Assembly (NCBI RefSeq): GCF_008704715.1
Contig: NZ_CP023689.1
Span: 4,712,001-4,776,000, forward strand
Direction of reading: 5' to 3'
Length of the DNA stretch: 64,000 nt
From: Streptomyces chartreusis
Lineage (GTDB): Bacteria; Actinomycetota; Actinomycetes; Streptomycetales; Streptomycetaceae
Position numbers and translations under genes: made by a program. The notes under the pieces are model-generated. The model was not told the DNA's origin and did no database searches. It saw only the letters and a list, made by a program, of their open reading frames with translations. Shown in pieces: positions 1-8,504 of the stretch (its first letter is position 1; every line of letters begins with the position of its first letter).

Positions 1-277
1 CCACCGGGTTGAAGTGCGCGCCAGACACCGGGCCGAGGAGCAGGATGAGCACGCCCAGGCCGAAGACGGTGGCGAGTGAGTTGGCCAGCAGCTGCACGCC
101 GACGTCTCGCGACAACTCGGTGGCCTGGATGCCGGAACCGACCACCACCGCAACCAGCGCCGCCGAGCCGACGGCCTCCGCCAGGGCACGGCGGCCCAGG
201 GAGGCGTGCGCGCGAGGGACTCGACGACTCAGAGATGCGCTCTCGTCAGCGCTTCCGGCGCCCAGAGATGCACTCAC
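1..277 (-). CDS. Aquaporin/MIP family channel, partial (C-terminus beyond left edge)
   Basis: The gene reads leftwards off the window edge. After a polar N-terminus of about 30 residues comes a hydrophobic helix, then a second membrane segment ending in G-A-H-F-N-P-V, which matches the first half-helix of MIP channels (the N-P-A/V motif). I chose the GTG at 275-277 because it overlaps the arsR stop codon as GTGA and keeps the frame open, a typical coupled start. Position directly behind arsR suggests a channel for arsenite or methylated arsenicals, as in ars operons that carry an aquaporin in place of ArsB. That role is inferred from context; only about 92 residues are visible. Confidence 0.75.
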   Translation of the reverse strand, partial: MSASLGAGSADESASLSRRVPRAHASLGRRALAEAVGSAALVAVVVGSGIQATELSRDVGVQLLANSLATVFGLGVLILLLGPVSGAHFNPV

Positions 278-648
278 ACCAGCGCCTCGGCCGCCGTCGG
301 TGTCGTAAGGAATGCCGCGAGGCGGTCGAGAGCCGGCGGCAGCACCCAGTAATAGACCCACGTCCCCCGTCGCTCGCAGTCGATCAGGCCCGCCTGGCGC
401 AGGAGCTTGAGGTGGTGGGAGATCGTCGGCTGGGAGAGGTCGAAGGCCGGTGTGAGCTCGCAGACGCACACCTCGCCGCCCTCTCCTCGTGAGGCGATCA
501 TCGACAGCAGGCGCAGTCGGACCGGGTCGCCCAGGGCCTTGAAGACCTTGGCGAGTTCGGCCGCCCGCTCCTCGTCGAGGGGCGCCTCGGACACTCCGGC
601 GCAGCAGTCGCCGTCCTGGCCGAGCACCTCGAGCTGTTGTTTCGACAT
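274..648 (-). CDS. arsR: ArsR/SmtB-family arsenic-responsive repressor
   Basis: A 124-residue winged-helix protein. The motif C61-V-C63-E-L lies at the start of the recognition helix region and corresponds to the ELCVCDL arsenite site of E. coli ArsR. The following LSQPTISHHLKLLRQAGL stretch is the DNA-reading helix-turn-helix. An extra C15-C16 pair near the N-terminus could be further thiol ligands. It is divergent from arsM and overlaps the downstream aquaporin gene by four bases, so it probably represses both directions from the shared intergenic region and is released by As(III). The family assignment is clear; arsenic rather than antimony or another thiophilic inducer is inferred from the neighbours. 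Confidence 0.9.
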   Translation of the reverse strand: MSKQQLEVLGQDGDCCAGVSEAPLDEERAAELAKVFKALGDPVRLRLLSMIASRGEGGEVCVCELTPAFDLSQPTISHHLKLLRQAGLIDCERRGTWVYYWVLPPALDRLAAFLTTPTAAEALV

Positions 649-755
649 TTCTCTATGTTGACATCCTTCGATACAAGGCGCAAGGTTGCATCAACAAACT
701 TCAATACAGGCCGTTCGGGGCGCCACCGTGCCCCGTCTCTCCAAGGAGCGACGCC
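649..755. promoter_or_regulatory. arsR-arsM divergent promoter/operator region
   Basis: This 107-base spacer is clearly richer in A/T than its surroundings. It has several TTGA/TCAA-type half-sites, such as ATCAACAAACTTCAAT near 692-707 and TTGACA near 659-664, which resemble ArsR-type operators. A ribosome-binding sequence (AAGGAG, about 741-746) precedes arsM. I cannot define the exact operator by eye. Confidence 0.5.
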
Positions 756-1658
756 ATGCGCGAGCAGTCCACCGACCTGCGTGAAACCGTGCGGCAGCGC
801 TATGCCGCCGCAGCCGTGAAGGTCACCGAGGGCGGCACCGCCTGTTGCGGACCGCAGCCCGCCGCCGTCGAGGTCGACGAGAACTTCGGCTCCATCCTGT
901 ACGCCGCCCACGAGCGCGACGCGCTGCCCGCCGAGGCCCTCGCCGCCTCCCTCGGCTGCGGCAACCCGACCGCCGTCGCCGAACTCCGCGAGGGTGAGCG
1001 CGTCCTCGACCTCGGCTCCGGCGGCGGCATCGACGTACTGCTCTCCGCGCGCCGCGTCGGCCCGACCGGCAAGGCGTACGGGCTCGACATGACCGACGAG
1101 ATGCTCACCCTCGCCCTGGCCAACGCCGAGCGGGCCGGTGCCAGCAACGTGGAGTTCCTCAAGGGCACCATCGAGGCCGTCCCGCTGCCCGCGAGCACCG
1201 TCGACGTCGTCATCTCCAACTGCGTCATCAACCTGTCCGTGGACAAGGCCGCCGTCTTCGCCGAGACGTTCCGCGTCCTCAGGCCCGGCGGCCGTATCGG
1301 CGTCTCCGACGTGGTCGCCGACGACGCCCTCACCTCCGAACAGCGCGCCGAACGCGGCGACTACGTCGGCTGCATCGCCGGCGCGCTGTCCTTCGCCGAG
1401 TACCGGGCCGGCCTCGAGGCCGCCGGGTTCACCGGCGTCGAGATCACCCCGACCCACCCCGTGGCCGACGGCATGCACTCGGCCCTGGTCCGCGCGGTCA
1501 AGCCCTCCGCCGTCCCCGATGAGCCCGGCGACTCGGCCGCGGCCACGGACGCCTGCTGCGGCGTCACCTCCTGCTGCACTTCGGACGAGCGGACCACCGA
1601 CCCCTCCACCACGGTGGCGGAGGCCAAGGCCGCCTCGGGGTGCGGCTGCCAGAACTGA
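756..1658 (+). CDS. arsM: Arsenite S-adenosylmethionine methyltransferase
   Basis: A 300-residue class I methyltransferase. The SAM-binding loop LDLGSGGGIDVLL is followed by an acidic GLDMTDEM strand. Conserved arsenite-coordinating cysteines of the ArsM family are visible: the early TACCGP pair (C30, C31), the S-N-C-V-I-N-L cysteine and the Y-V-G-C-I-A-G cysteine. The C-terminus is unusually thiol-rich (DACCGVTSCC and a terminal GCGCQN), as in some actinobacterial ArsM proteins, and may help capture As(III). The start is set by AAGGAG nine bases upstream. It acts in the cytoplasm, methylating As(III) stepwise. Divergent placement from arsR supports arsenic control. Confidence 0.92.
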   Translation: MREQSTDLRETVRQRYAAAAVKVTEGGTACCGPQPAAVEVDENFGSILYAAHERDALPAEALAASLGCGNPTAVAELREGERVLDLGSGGGIDVLLSARRVGPTGKAYGLDMTDEMLTLALANAERAGASNVEFLKGTIEAVPLPASTVDVVISNCVINLSVDKAAVFAETFRVLRPGGRIGVSDVVADDALTSEQRAERGDYVGCIAGALSFAEYRAGLEAAGFTGVEITPTHPVADGMHSALVRAVKPSAVPDEPGDSAAATDACCGVTSCCTSDERTTDPSTTVAEAKAASGCGCQN

Positions 1659-1738
1659 CCCGGGCTGCCGATGGACGCCCCGGCCGGTGACCGGCGCATC
1701 CCTCACGGATACTGGGCCGCGCTGAGGGGGAGGCATAC

Positions 1739-2530
1739 GTGACCTGGTCGACGGGGTGCTCCGGGTTCGTCGCCGGTCTGCTGATCGCCGTCGTCACCGC
1801 GCCGGTCGGGGTGTCCGGGGCCGTGTTCCTGCTGCCCGTGCAGCTGAGCGTGCTGGGCGTGCCGAGTCCGGCGGTCACGCCCACCAATCTCCTCTACAAC
1901 GTGGTGGCCAACCCCGGCGCGCTGATCCGGTACGCCAGGAACGGCGGCCTGACCGGGCCGCTCACCACGCGGTTGGTGCTGGGCACGCTGCCCGGGGTGG
2001 TCGTGGGCGCGGTCGTCCGGGTGTTCGTCGTGCCCGGCCCCGGCATCTTCCGGGCGCTCGTCGCCGTACTCCTGCTCCCCTTGGGCATGTGGCTGTGCCT
2101 GCGCACGGTACGACCACCCCGGCGGGACGCGGACGCCGCACGGCAGCACCCTTCCGGGCCGTCCGTCACCGTGCTCGCCGTGGCGGTGGGTGTGGTCGGC
2201 GGGATCTACGGCATCGGCGGCGGCTCGATACTGGGCCCGATCCTGGTCGGCCTGGGCCTGCCCGTCGCCATGGTGGCCCCGGCCGCCCTGGCCGCCACCT
2301 TCCTCACCTCCGTCGTGGGCGCCACGACGTACGCGCTGCTGTCCCTGACCACCACCGGCCCGATCGCCCCTGACTGGTTCCTCGGCCTGGCCTGCGGACT
2401 GGGCGGCCTGCTCGGCGGCTACCTGGGCGCCCATCTGCAACCGCGCCTGCCCGAGACCGCGCTACGACTCCTGCTGGGAGGGCTCGCCACGGGGGTCGGC
2501 CTCCTCTACGCGGTGCAGGCCGTGTCCTGA
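1739..2530 (+). CDS. Sulfite exporter TauE/SafE family membrane protein
   Basis: 263 residues with about eight predicted membrane helices and two related glycine-rich halves, typical of TauE/SafE carriers. The GTG start is preceded by GGGGGAGG at suitable spacing. It lies 80 bases after arsM in the same direction and could be read through with it. The family exports small anions (sulfite, sulfoacetate) or organosulfur compounds; the substrate cannot be read from sequence. A link with arsenic detoxification is possible but only positional. Confidence 0.75.
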   Translation: MTWSTGCSGFVAGLLIAVVTAPVGVSGAVFLLPVQLSVLGVPSPAVTPTNLLYNVVANPGALIRYARNGGLTGPLTTRLVLGTLPGVVVGAVVRVFVVPGPGIFRALVAVLLLPLGMWLCLRTVRPPRRDADAARQHPSGPSVTVLAVAVGVVGGIYGIGGGSILGPILVGLGLPVAMVAPAALAATFLTSVVGATTYALLSLTTTGPIAPDWFLGLACGLGGLLGGYLGAHLQPRLPETALRLLLGGLATGVGLLYAVQAVS

Positions 2531-2670
2531 CGCGAACTCGGGGCAGACACCCGTCCGTTCACGAGTCGCGGTGCTTCCCGCAGCGCGCTCCCCCGCCCTC
2601 ACGCCCCACCGCACTGCTACGACCCTGCCCGATCAGGTGATTTCGGTACGGTAGGGCACTTGACGCGACC

Positions 2671-2676
2671 TATTAT
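2671..2676 (+). promoter_or_regulatory. Possible -10 box for a leaderless transcript
   Basis: TATTAT lies eight bases before the GTG start at 2685, with no Shine-Dalgarno sequence in between. This is the arrangement of leaderless streptomycete mRNAs. No convincing -35 box is visible at the usual distance. Confidence 0.35.
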
Positions 2677-2684
2677 CCCGTTTC

Positions 2685-3884
2685 GTGACAGACAGGCAGA
2701 CCCGGAGTGCATCCGATGTGGTCATCCTCGGGGCGGGACCGGCCGGGCTCGTGCTGGGGAATCTCCTTCAGGACAGTGGGATCGACTGCGTGATCCTGGA
2801 GCGGGCCGAGCGCGCGCACATCCAGACGCGGGCGCGCGCCGGGTTCCTGGCCGCCGGCACCGTGCGGATCCTGGAGCGGCACGGGCTCGCCGAGGGGCTG
2901 CACCGGCACGGACAGGCGCACAGCACCTGCGAGTTCCGTACCGAGGACGGGCGGTTCCGGCTGGACTACAGCACGCTCGGGCGCGGTGAGCGGCACACCG
3001 TCTATCCCCAACAGCTGCTGGTCACCGACCTGTTGACGCGGTTCCTGGCCGCCGGCGGGCGGGTCGACTTCGGTGCCGAGGCCGTGGCCGTCCGCGACGC
3101 CGACACCGGTCGGCCCCGCGTGACCGTGCGCGAGGCGGACGGGCGGCCCGGCGAGTGGCGGGCGCGGTACGTGGCCGGTTGCGACGGGCGGCACGGCGTC
3201 GCCCGGCGTTCGCTGCCGGCCGGCTCCGTGCGCCGGCAGCACTGCGACCACGGCGTGACCTGGCTCGGGCTTCTCGCCGAGGCGCCGCCCAGTCTGGACG
3301 CCGTCGGGTACGCCGTGCACGAGCGGGGCTTCGCCGGGCACATGGCGCGGACCAGCGAGGTCACCCGCTACTACCTCCAGTGCGAGCGCGGCACCCGCCC
3401 CGACGCCTGGTCCGAGGAGCGGATCTGGGACGAGCTGGCGCTGCGGATGCGGGCGGCGCAGTACGGCCCGCTGCACCGCGGCCGCGTCGTGCAGCGAGCC
3501 GTCGTCGACCTGGAGTCCGACGTGCTCGAACCGCTGCGGCACGGTTCGCTGTTCCTGGTGGGCGACGCCGCCGGCCTCATCAGCCCGTCCGCGGCGAAGG
3601 GCGCCAACCTCGCGGTCCTGGAGGCGTCGATCCTCGCCGGCGCCCTGGTCGACGCCCTCGTCCGCGACGACTCCGAGGGCCTCGACGCCTACTCGGCGCG
3701 GTGTCTGTCGTACATCTGGCGTGCGCAGGAGTTCTCGCACTGGATGATCGGGCTGCTGCACGGCCCGTCCGGCTCCGACGGCACGGCGTCGTTCCACAAC
3801 TCGCTGCGGCGCTCCCGCATCACTTCGCTGCGTACCTCGCGCAGCCGGCAGGACTGGTTCGCCGAGCACTACGTCGGCGTCTGA
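2685..3884 (+). CDS. pobA: PobA-type 4-hydroxybenzoate 3-monooxygenase (flavin hydroxylase)
   Basis: 399 residues, about the length of PobA (394). It has the N-terminal FAD motif GAGPAGLVLGN, an IQTRARAG segment matching the RIRAGVLE substrate-side motif, the YPQQLLVTDLL stretch, YVAGCDGRHGVAR (the DG motif) and LFLVGDAAGLISPSAAKGANLA, the second FAD motif. The C-terminal W-R-A-Q-E-F-S-x-W-M and YVG ending also match PobA. Expected reaction: NAD(P)H- and O2-dependent ortho-hydroxylation of 4-hydroxybenzoate or a related phenol. The usual GDAAHIVPP is GDAAGLISP here, so substrate preference may differ. A methyltransferase gene follows, which could O-methylate the product. Confidence 0.75.
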   Translation: MTDRQTRSASDVVILGAGPAGLVLGNLLQDSGIDCVILERAERAHIQTRARAGFLAAGTVRILERHGLAEGLHRHGQAHSTCEFRTEDGRFRLDYSTLGRGERHTVYPQQLLVTDLLTRFLAAGGRVDFGAEAVAVRDADTGRPRVTVREADGRPGEWRARYVAGCDGRHGVARRSLPAGSVRRQHCDHGVTWLGLLAEAPPSLDAVGYAVHERGFAGHMARTSEVTRYYLQCERGTRPDAWSEERIWDELALRMRAAQYGPLHRGRVVQRAVVDLESDVLEPLRHGSLFLVGDAAGLISPSAAKGANLAVLEASILAGALVDALVRDDSEGLDAYSARCLSYIWRAQEFSHWMIGLLHGPSGSDGTASFHNSLRRSRITSLRTSRSRQDWFAEHYVGV

Positions 3885-3975
3885 GGTCCGGCCCGGTCTC
3901 CGGCCCGGTCCTTCACCCTTCTCACTTCTCTCTCCACCCCTGCGTCATCCGCACACCCGAATGAGGATCCCCGCA

Positions 3976-5673
3976 ATGATCACGACGTTGTCGGGCGACA
4001 CGTCCCGCCTGCTCGCGACGGTCGACTTCGTCAAGGAGCAGGACACCGCCACGCTGCTCCCGCTGCTGCTGCCCGGACTCGACGGTCCGGAGCTGCACAC
4101 GCTCGTGGAGCACTGCCGCTTCTCCCATGCCGCGCTGCTCGTCCTCCCGTCGGACGAGGCGGAGTTGGACGCCATGCTCGCCGACTGCGGGCTTGTCGCG
4201 ACCCTGCCGGCGCAGCCGAGCGTCGTCGTACGCGGACGGCTGGCCGTGCGTCATCGGCGGCGGGCCGACGAGCTGGACGTCCGTATCCTGCGCCCCGCCG
4301 TGGCCGGCGCGGACGGGGCGCAGCGCATGGTCGAGGTGTTCGCGCTGACCGTGCCACCGGGGTCGGGACTGGACTCGATCGCCGCGCACGAGCGGGAGCA
4401 TCAGCACGAGGCGCACGTCGCCTTCGAGGTGCCGGTGCCCGACCCGCTGGTGCTGCGTGGTCTGTGCGCGACCTTCGCCCGGTACGGGGCCCGCCCGGAC
4501 GGCGGCGGCTACAACCCGCACGAGAACGGCACGGTCTTCTACTTCGCGGCACCCGACGAGGCCAAGGCCGGTTACCGGCGCGTGGAGTTGTACGTCCCCG
4601 GCGACCACCGCGACGTACTCGCCGGCCACCTCGACGAGCATCGGGCACGGCAACCCGCCGAAACGCTCCTTCGCCTGCTGACCGGGGCGTGGACGACGCA
4701 GGCGCTGGCCGCGTTCGCGCAGCTGCGGGTGCCCGACGCCATGGACCGCGAGCGCGGGATCGGCGTCGAGGACCTGGCGCGGGAGGTCGGCGCGAAGCCG
4801 CGGAATCTGGCGACCCTGCTGCGTTATCTCGTGATGCTGGGCGCGGTGGCGGAGGGCCGCGACGGGTTCCGGCTCACCGCGTCGGGCGCACTGCTGCGCA
4901 CGGACGCCCCGGGGTCGATGCGGGCGCTGGCGCTGATGTACGGCGGCCCGTTCTACCAGTCCTTCGCGGGGCTCGGGCACACCGTGCGCACGGGGCAGGT
5001 CGCCTTCGAGCACCTCTTCGGCGAGAACCACTTCGACCACTTCGCCCGCGACCCCCGACTCGCTGAACTCTTCGACCGGTCCATGGCCGCCGGGTCCGCC
5101 ATGTTCGACCCGGTCCCCACGCACCCGGTGCTCACCGCGGCGGCCGAGGCACCCGGCGGGGCCACCGTGGTCGACGTCGCCGGCGGCAACGGGGAACTCC
5201 TCGGCCGTATCCTCGCCGCGCACCCGCACCTGAACGGGATCCTGCTGGAGCGCCCGCACGCGGTCGAGGCCGCCCGCCACCGGCTGGAGGAGGCCGGCCA
5301 CGGCACGCGATGCGCCTTCCTGGCCGGTGACTTCGCGGACGTACCCGCGGGCGGTGACGTCTACGTCCTCTCGCGCATCCTGCACGACTGGGACGACGAA
5401 CGCTGCCGCGAGATCCTGCGCCACTGCGCCCGCGCGATGCCCGGCCACGCCGATCTGCTCGTCGTCGAGCGAGTGCTGCCCTCGGACGGCTCGGTCTCGC
5501 TGGCCACCGCCTGGGACCTGCACATGATGTGCAACGTCGGCGGGCGCGAACGGCGGGCCGACCACTACGGCCAGCTGTTCGCCGACGCCGGTCTCGCCCT
5601 GGTGGACCGGGCGCCGCTGCCGCTCGACGGCCATGTGCTGCACGTCAGAAAGGCGGCGCCGGCGCCGGCCTGA
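3976..5673 (+). CDS. Two-part protein: unknown N-terminal domain plus SAM-dependent O-methyltransferase
   Basis: The C-terminal 340 residues are a plant-type O-methyltransferase: a winged-helix dimerisation domain (TTQALAAFAQLRVPDAM), the SAM loop VDVAGGNGELLG, and SRILHDWDD carrying the family's catalytic-region His-Asp. The N-terminal 220 residues are not part of that family. They contain a His/Glu-rich segment (AAHEREHQHEAHVAFEVP) and NPHENGTVFYFA, which loosely suggests a metal or VOC-like fold, but I do not recognise it. I prefer the ATG at 3976 over that at 3961 because only it has an upstream AGGA. It lies about 90 bases after the hydroxylase, so hydroxylation then methylation of an aromatic substrate is plausible. 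Confidence 0.7.
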   Translation: MITTLSGDTSRLLATVDFVKEQDTATLLPLLLPGLDGPELHTLVEHCRFSHAALLVLPSDEAELDAMLADCGLVATLPAQPSVVVRGRLAVRHRRRADELDVRILRPAVAGADGAQRMVEVFALTVPPGSGLDSIAAHEREHQHEAHVAFEVPVPDPLVLRGLCATFARYGARPDGGGYNPHENGTVFYFAAPDEAKAGYRRVELYVPGDHRDVLAGHLDEHRARQPAETLLRLLTGAWTTQALAAFAQLRVPDAMDRERGIGVEDLAREVGAKPRNLATLLRYLVMLGAVAEGRDGFRLTASGALLRTDAPGSMRALALMYGGPFYQSFAGLGHTVRTGQVAFEHLFGENHFDHFARDPRLAELFDRSMAAGSAMFDPVPTHPVLTAAAEAPGGATVVDVAGGNGELLGRILAAHPHLNGILLERPHAVEAARHRLEEAGHGTRCAFLAGDFADVPAGGDVYVLSRILHDWDDERCREILRHCARAMPGHADLLVVERVLPSDGSVSLATAWDLHMMCNVGGRERRADHYGQLFADAGLALVDRAPLPLDGHVLHVRKAAPAPA

Positions 5674-5796
5674 CCCGAGCGGCGAAGGCGGAGGGACACG
5701 GACACCGGTGCGCGGCAGGTGCCCCTCCGTCTCCGGGGCGGCAGGCCCTACGCTGATCCCCGTGAGGCAGGCAGGCGCTGGGAAGGATGATCGGCG

Positions 5797-7941
5797 ATGA
5801 CGCCCCTGAGCACCGGGGACCCGGAGTCCATAGGCGGGTACACCCTGCTCGGCCGACTCGGGGCGGGCGGCATGGGTGTCGTCTATCTGGGAGTCTCCGC
5901 ATCGGGGCGGCAGGTCGCGGTCAAGCTGGTACGCGAGTCGTATGCCCAGGAGGAGGAGTTCCGGACGCGCTTCCGGCAGGAGATCGCCGCGGCGCGCAGA
6001 GTGAGCGGCGCGTTCACCGCGCCCGTCGTGGACGCCGATCCGGACGCCGACCGGCCGTGGATGGCGACGCTGTACGTGCCGGGACCCACCCTCGCCGAAG
6101 TCGTCGAGAAGGACGGCCCGCTGAACCTGCGGGAACTGCGCACGCTGGGGCTGGGCCTCGCCGAGGCGCTGCGCGACATCCACCGGGCGGGCCTGGTGCA
6201 CCGGGACCTCAAGCCGGGCAATGTCCTGATGACCGAGGACGGGCCCCGCGTCATCGACTTCGGCATATCCCGGGCCTCCGACAACCAGAGCCTCACCGTG
6301 ACCGGGCGCATCATCGGCACCCCGCCTTTCATGTCGCCGGAACAGCTGGCCTCCCCGCGCGAGGTCACCCCGACCTCGGACGTGTTCTCGCTGGGGTCGC
6401 TGCTGGTGTTCGCGGCCGTCGGCACGGGGCCGTTCGACGCCGACAGCCCCTATATGACCGGTTATCAGGTCCTGCACGAGCCCCCGGACCTCGACGGGGT
6501 GCCAGAACCGCTCCTCGCCGTCGTCGGGCGCTGCCTCGACAAGGACCCGTCCGCCCGGCCCGAACTCGTGGACCTGCACCGCAGTCTCCAGACGCTGCCG
6601 CAGTCCGACGCCACCGCGCCCCCGAGGACCAGGGAGCCCGCGAAACCCCGTCCCGGCCCCGCCCCTTGGGGCACTGCCACCGCCGCAGGTGACACCCCGA
6701 CCCGCACCGGCAGGCCGCGCCGCCCCCGGATGCTGCTCGCCGCCCTAGGCACGGCGCTGGCCGTCACGGGCCTGGTCGCGGGGATGGCTGCCTACATGTC
6801 GGGCGGGGACACGACCACCAACGTCTCCGACTCCGCGACCCCCGCCCGCACCGCGTCACTGCCCGACGGCTGGCGACCGTGGCACAAGGCCCTGCGGTAC
6901 GACGTGCGGGGCATCCCCCTCGACTACCAGAGCCCCGGATGCGTGGCGGCGGGGACCGCCCTGTTCTGCGGCGGAACCGGCGTCACGGTCGCCCGGGTCG
7001 ACGCCGCCTCGGGCCGCACCGTGTGGCGGGCCGGCGACCGCCCGCAGGGGGTGCGGCCGATCGGCGTCCGCGACGGGCTGGTCTACGTGTACGAGGACCC
7101 GGACGACGCGACCAGGCGTGTGGTGGCCCTCGACGCCGGTACCGGGCAACGGCGTTGGCAGCGCGACATCAGCAAGTCCGAGGACGCGCTCCTGTACGAC
7201 GGCGGACTGCTGACCCTGTCCCCCGACGCCTCGCGGTTCGTCGCGTACGGGCGGGGCGGCAAGGAGCTGTGGCAGGCGCCCTCGCTGGACGAGTACTGCA
7301 CCCCGAAGGTGCTGGGCGGCGCCCCGTACGCCCTGTGCTCGGCCGGCCGCGAGCCCGGCCAGGCCCCCGCCGACCTGATGAAGCTCGAACCGGGCAGCCT
7401 GTCGGAGACCGCCACCCTGCCCCGGAAGGCGGAGGCGCTCGGCGCGCTCGGCGGGCACCCCTTGTTCCTCGCGCCCCAGACCGCGAAGGACGTCTACGAG
7501 GCCGGATACGAGCGGCCGTACAACGCGCTGCTGCGCGTGGACCCGAAGACCGGGCAGGTCAGGCGGACATCGCTGGCACGTCCGCTGACCGGCGCGGCCA
7601 CGCTGGTCGACGGCGTCGTCTACTTCGTACGCTCCAACGGGTCGGTCACCGCGGTGTCGGCGGACAGCGGGAAACAGCTCTGGCAGAAGGCCACGGAAAC
7701 GGAGAGCCTGTCCGCGCCCGCGGTGTCGGCGCGATACGAACGCGTCTATTTCTCCAACCGCTTCGGCCGTCTGCTGGCCCTCGACAGCCGCACCGGAGCG
7801 GAGGTGTGGCGCACCGCCGCCCTGGACGACCCCGGCGACAAGGCCCAGAACACCCCGCCGCGCGTACTGCTCGTGAAGGACGCGATCGTGGCTACGGCCG
7901 GCGACACGGTGTTCTCCCGGGGGCCGGACGGGGACGACTGA
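5797..7941 (+). CDS. Membrane Ser/Thr protein kinase with PQQ-like beta-propeller sensor
   Basis: 714 residues. The kinase domain occupies about 1-270: glycine loop GAGGMGVVY at 22-30, Lys43, catalytic HRDLKPGN at 135-142, DFG at 154-156, and GTPPFMSPEQ in the activation segment. A proline/arginine-rich linker leads to one membrane helix near 308-330, then a roughly 380-residue outer part with repeated W-R/A-L-D-x-x-T-G-x-x-x-W blades of the PQQ-like propeller. This is the PknB-like layout: cytoplasmic kinase, extracellular ligand sensor. The last 50 bases overlap the convergent downstream gene. The ligand is not predictable. Confidence 0.88.
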   Translation: MTPLSTGDPESIGGYTLLGRLGAGGMGVVYLGVSASGRQVAVKLVRESYAQEEEFRTRFRQEIAAARRVSGAFTAPVVDADPDADRPWMATLYVPGPTLAEVVEKDGPLNLRELRTLGLGLAEALRDIHRAGLVHRDLKPGNVLMTEDGPRVIDFGISRASDNQSLTVTGRIIGTPPFMSPEQLASPREVTPTSDVFSLGSLLVFAAVGTGPFDADSPYMTGYQVLHEPPDLDGVPEPLLAVVGRCLDKDPSARPELVDLHRSLQTLPQSDATAPPRTREPAKPRPGPAPWGTATAAGDTPTRTGRPRRPRMLLAALGTALAVTGLVAGMAAYMSGGDTTTNVSDSATPARTASLPDGWRPWHKALRYDVRGIPLDYQSPGCVAAGTALFCGGTGVTVARVDAASGRTVWRAGDRPQGVRPIGVRDGLVYVYEDPDDATRRVVALDAGTGQRRWQRDISKSEDALLYDGGLLTLSPDASRFVAYGRGGKELWQAPSLDEYCTPKVLGGAPYALCSAGREPGQAPADLMKLEPGSLSETATLPRKAEALGALGGHPLFLAPQTAKDVYEAGYERPYNALLRVDPKTGQVRRTSLARPLTGAATLVDGVVYFVRSNGSVTAVSADSGKQLWQKATETESLSAPAVSARYERVYFSNRFGRLLALDSRTGAEVWRTAALDDPGDKAQNTPPRVLLVKDAIVATAGDTVFSRGPDGDD

Positions 7942-8386
7942 CCAGGGTCGGACGGTCCGCGTCCACCCGGCAGGGCAGCTCGACCCAGACGGTCTTGCCC
8001 CCGTCCTCGGTCCGTTCGGTGAGCACGACCCCGTTCAGCTCCTCCAGCAGGGCGTGCACGATCCTCAGGCCGCGGCCGTGGGTGGCCTCGGTGTCGCTGT
8101 CGCCGGGGGCGGGGCACTCGGGATGCCCGTCGTGCACTCCCATGCGGATCCAGGCGCCGTCGCACAGTTCCAGTACGACACCGATGTGCACGGTGGCCGC
8201 CGACGCGTGGAGCACGACGTTGGTCAGCAGCTCCGAGGCGATCAGCCGTAGCGCGTGGACGGCCTCGCTGCCGGTCGGGACCCCCCAGCCGTTGAGGATG
8301 TCCAGGACGGCTCGGCGCGCGAGAGGGACCTGCTCGGGCTGCGCGGGGATGTGCAGGGACCGGGTGTTCCGGCGCTGAGCGTTCAT
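7892..8386 (-). CDS. ATP-binding protein of the anti-sigma regulatory (HATPase_c_2) family
   Basis: 164 residues with the GHKL features of RsbW/SpoIIAB-like proteins: ASELLTNVVLHA carries the N-box Glu/Asn, VHDGHPE the D-x-G motif, and THGRGLRIVHAL the glycine-rich lid. Streptomycetes encode many such small ATPases, used as anti-sigma factors or partners of anti-anti-sigma proteins. No sigma factor or STAS gene is adjacent, so its target is unknown. The C-terminal tail is proline/arginine-rich and overlaps the kinase gene convergently. Confidence 0.8.
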   Translation of the reverse strand: MNAQRRNTRSLHIPAQPEQVPLARRAVLDILNGWGVPTGSEAVHALRLIASELLTNVVLHASAATVHIGVVLELCDGAWIRMGVHDGHPECPAPGDSDTEATHGRGLRIVHALLEELNGVVLTERTEDGGKTVWVELPCRVDADRPTLVSRPRPAPGRTPCRRP

Positions 8387-8504
8387 GGTGTCCGGTCTCC
8401 TCGTGCGGTTCCGGTTCAGGCGCCTCGCGGCGTTTACAGAACGCTAGGAGTGCCGTGCCCGCCGCCGACGACAGTTGTCGCGGGGGCGGTAAGTCTCGGG
8501 GCGC

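Noticed and set aside
3922..6579. 885-residue open frame on the minus strand
   Set aside because: It lies antisense to the methyltransferase and kinase genes, which have clear families; long antisense frames are expected at this GC content.
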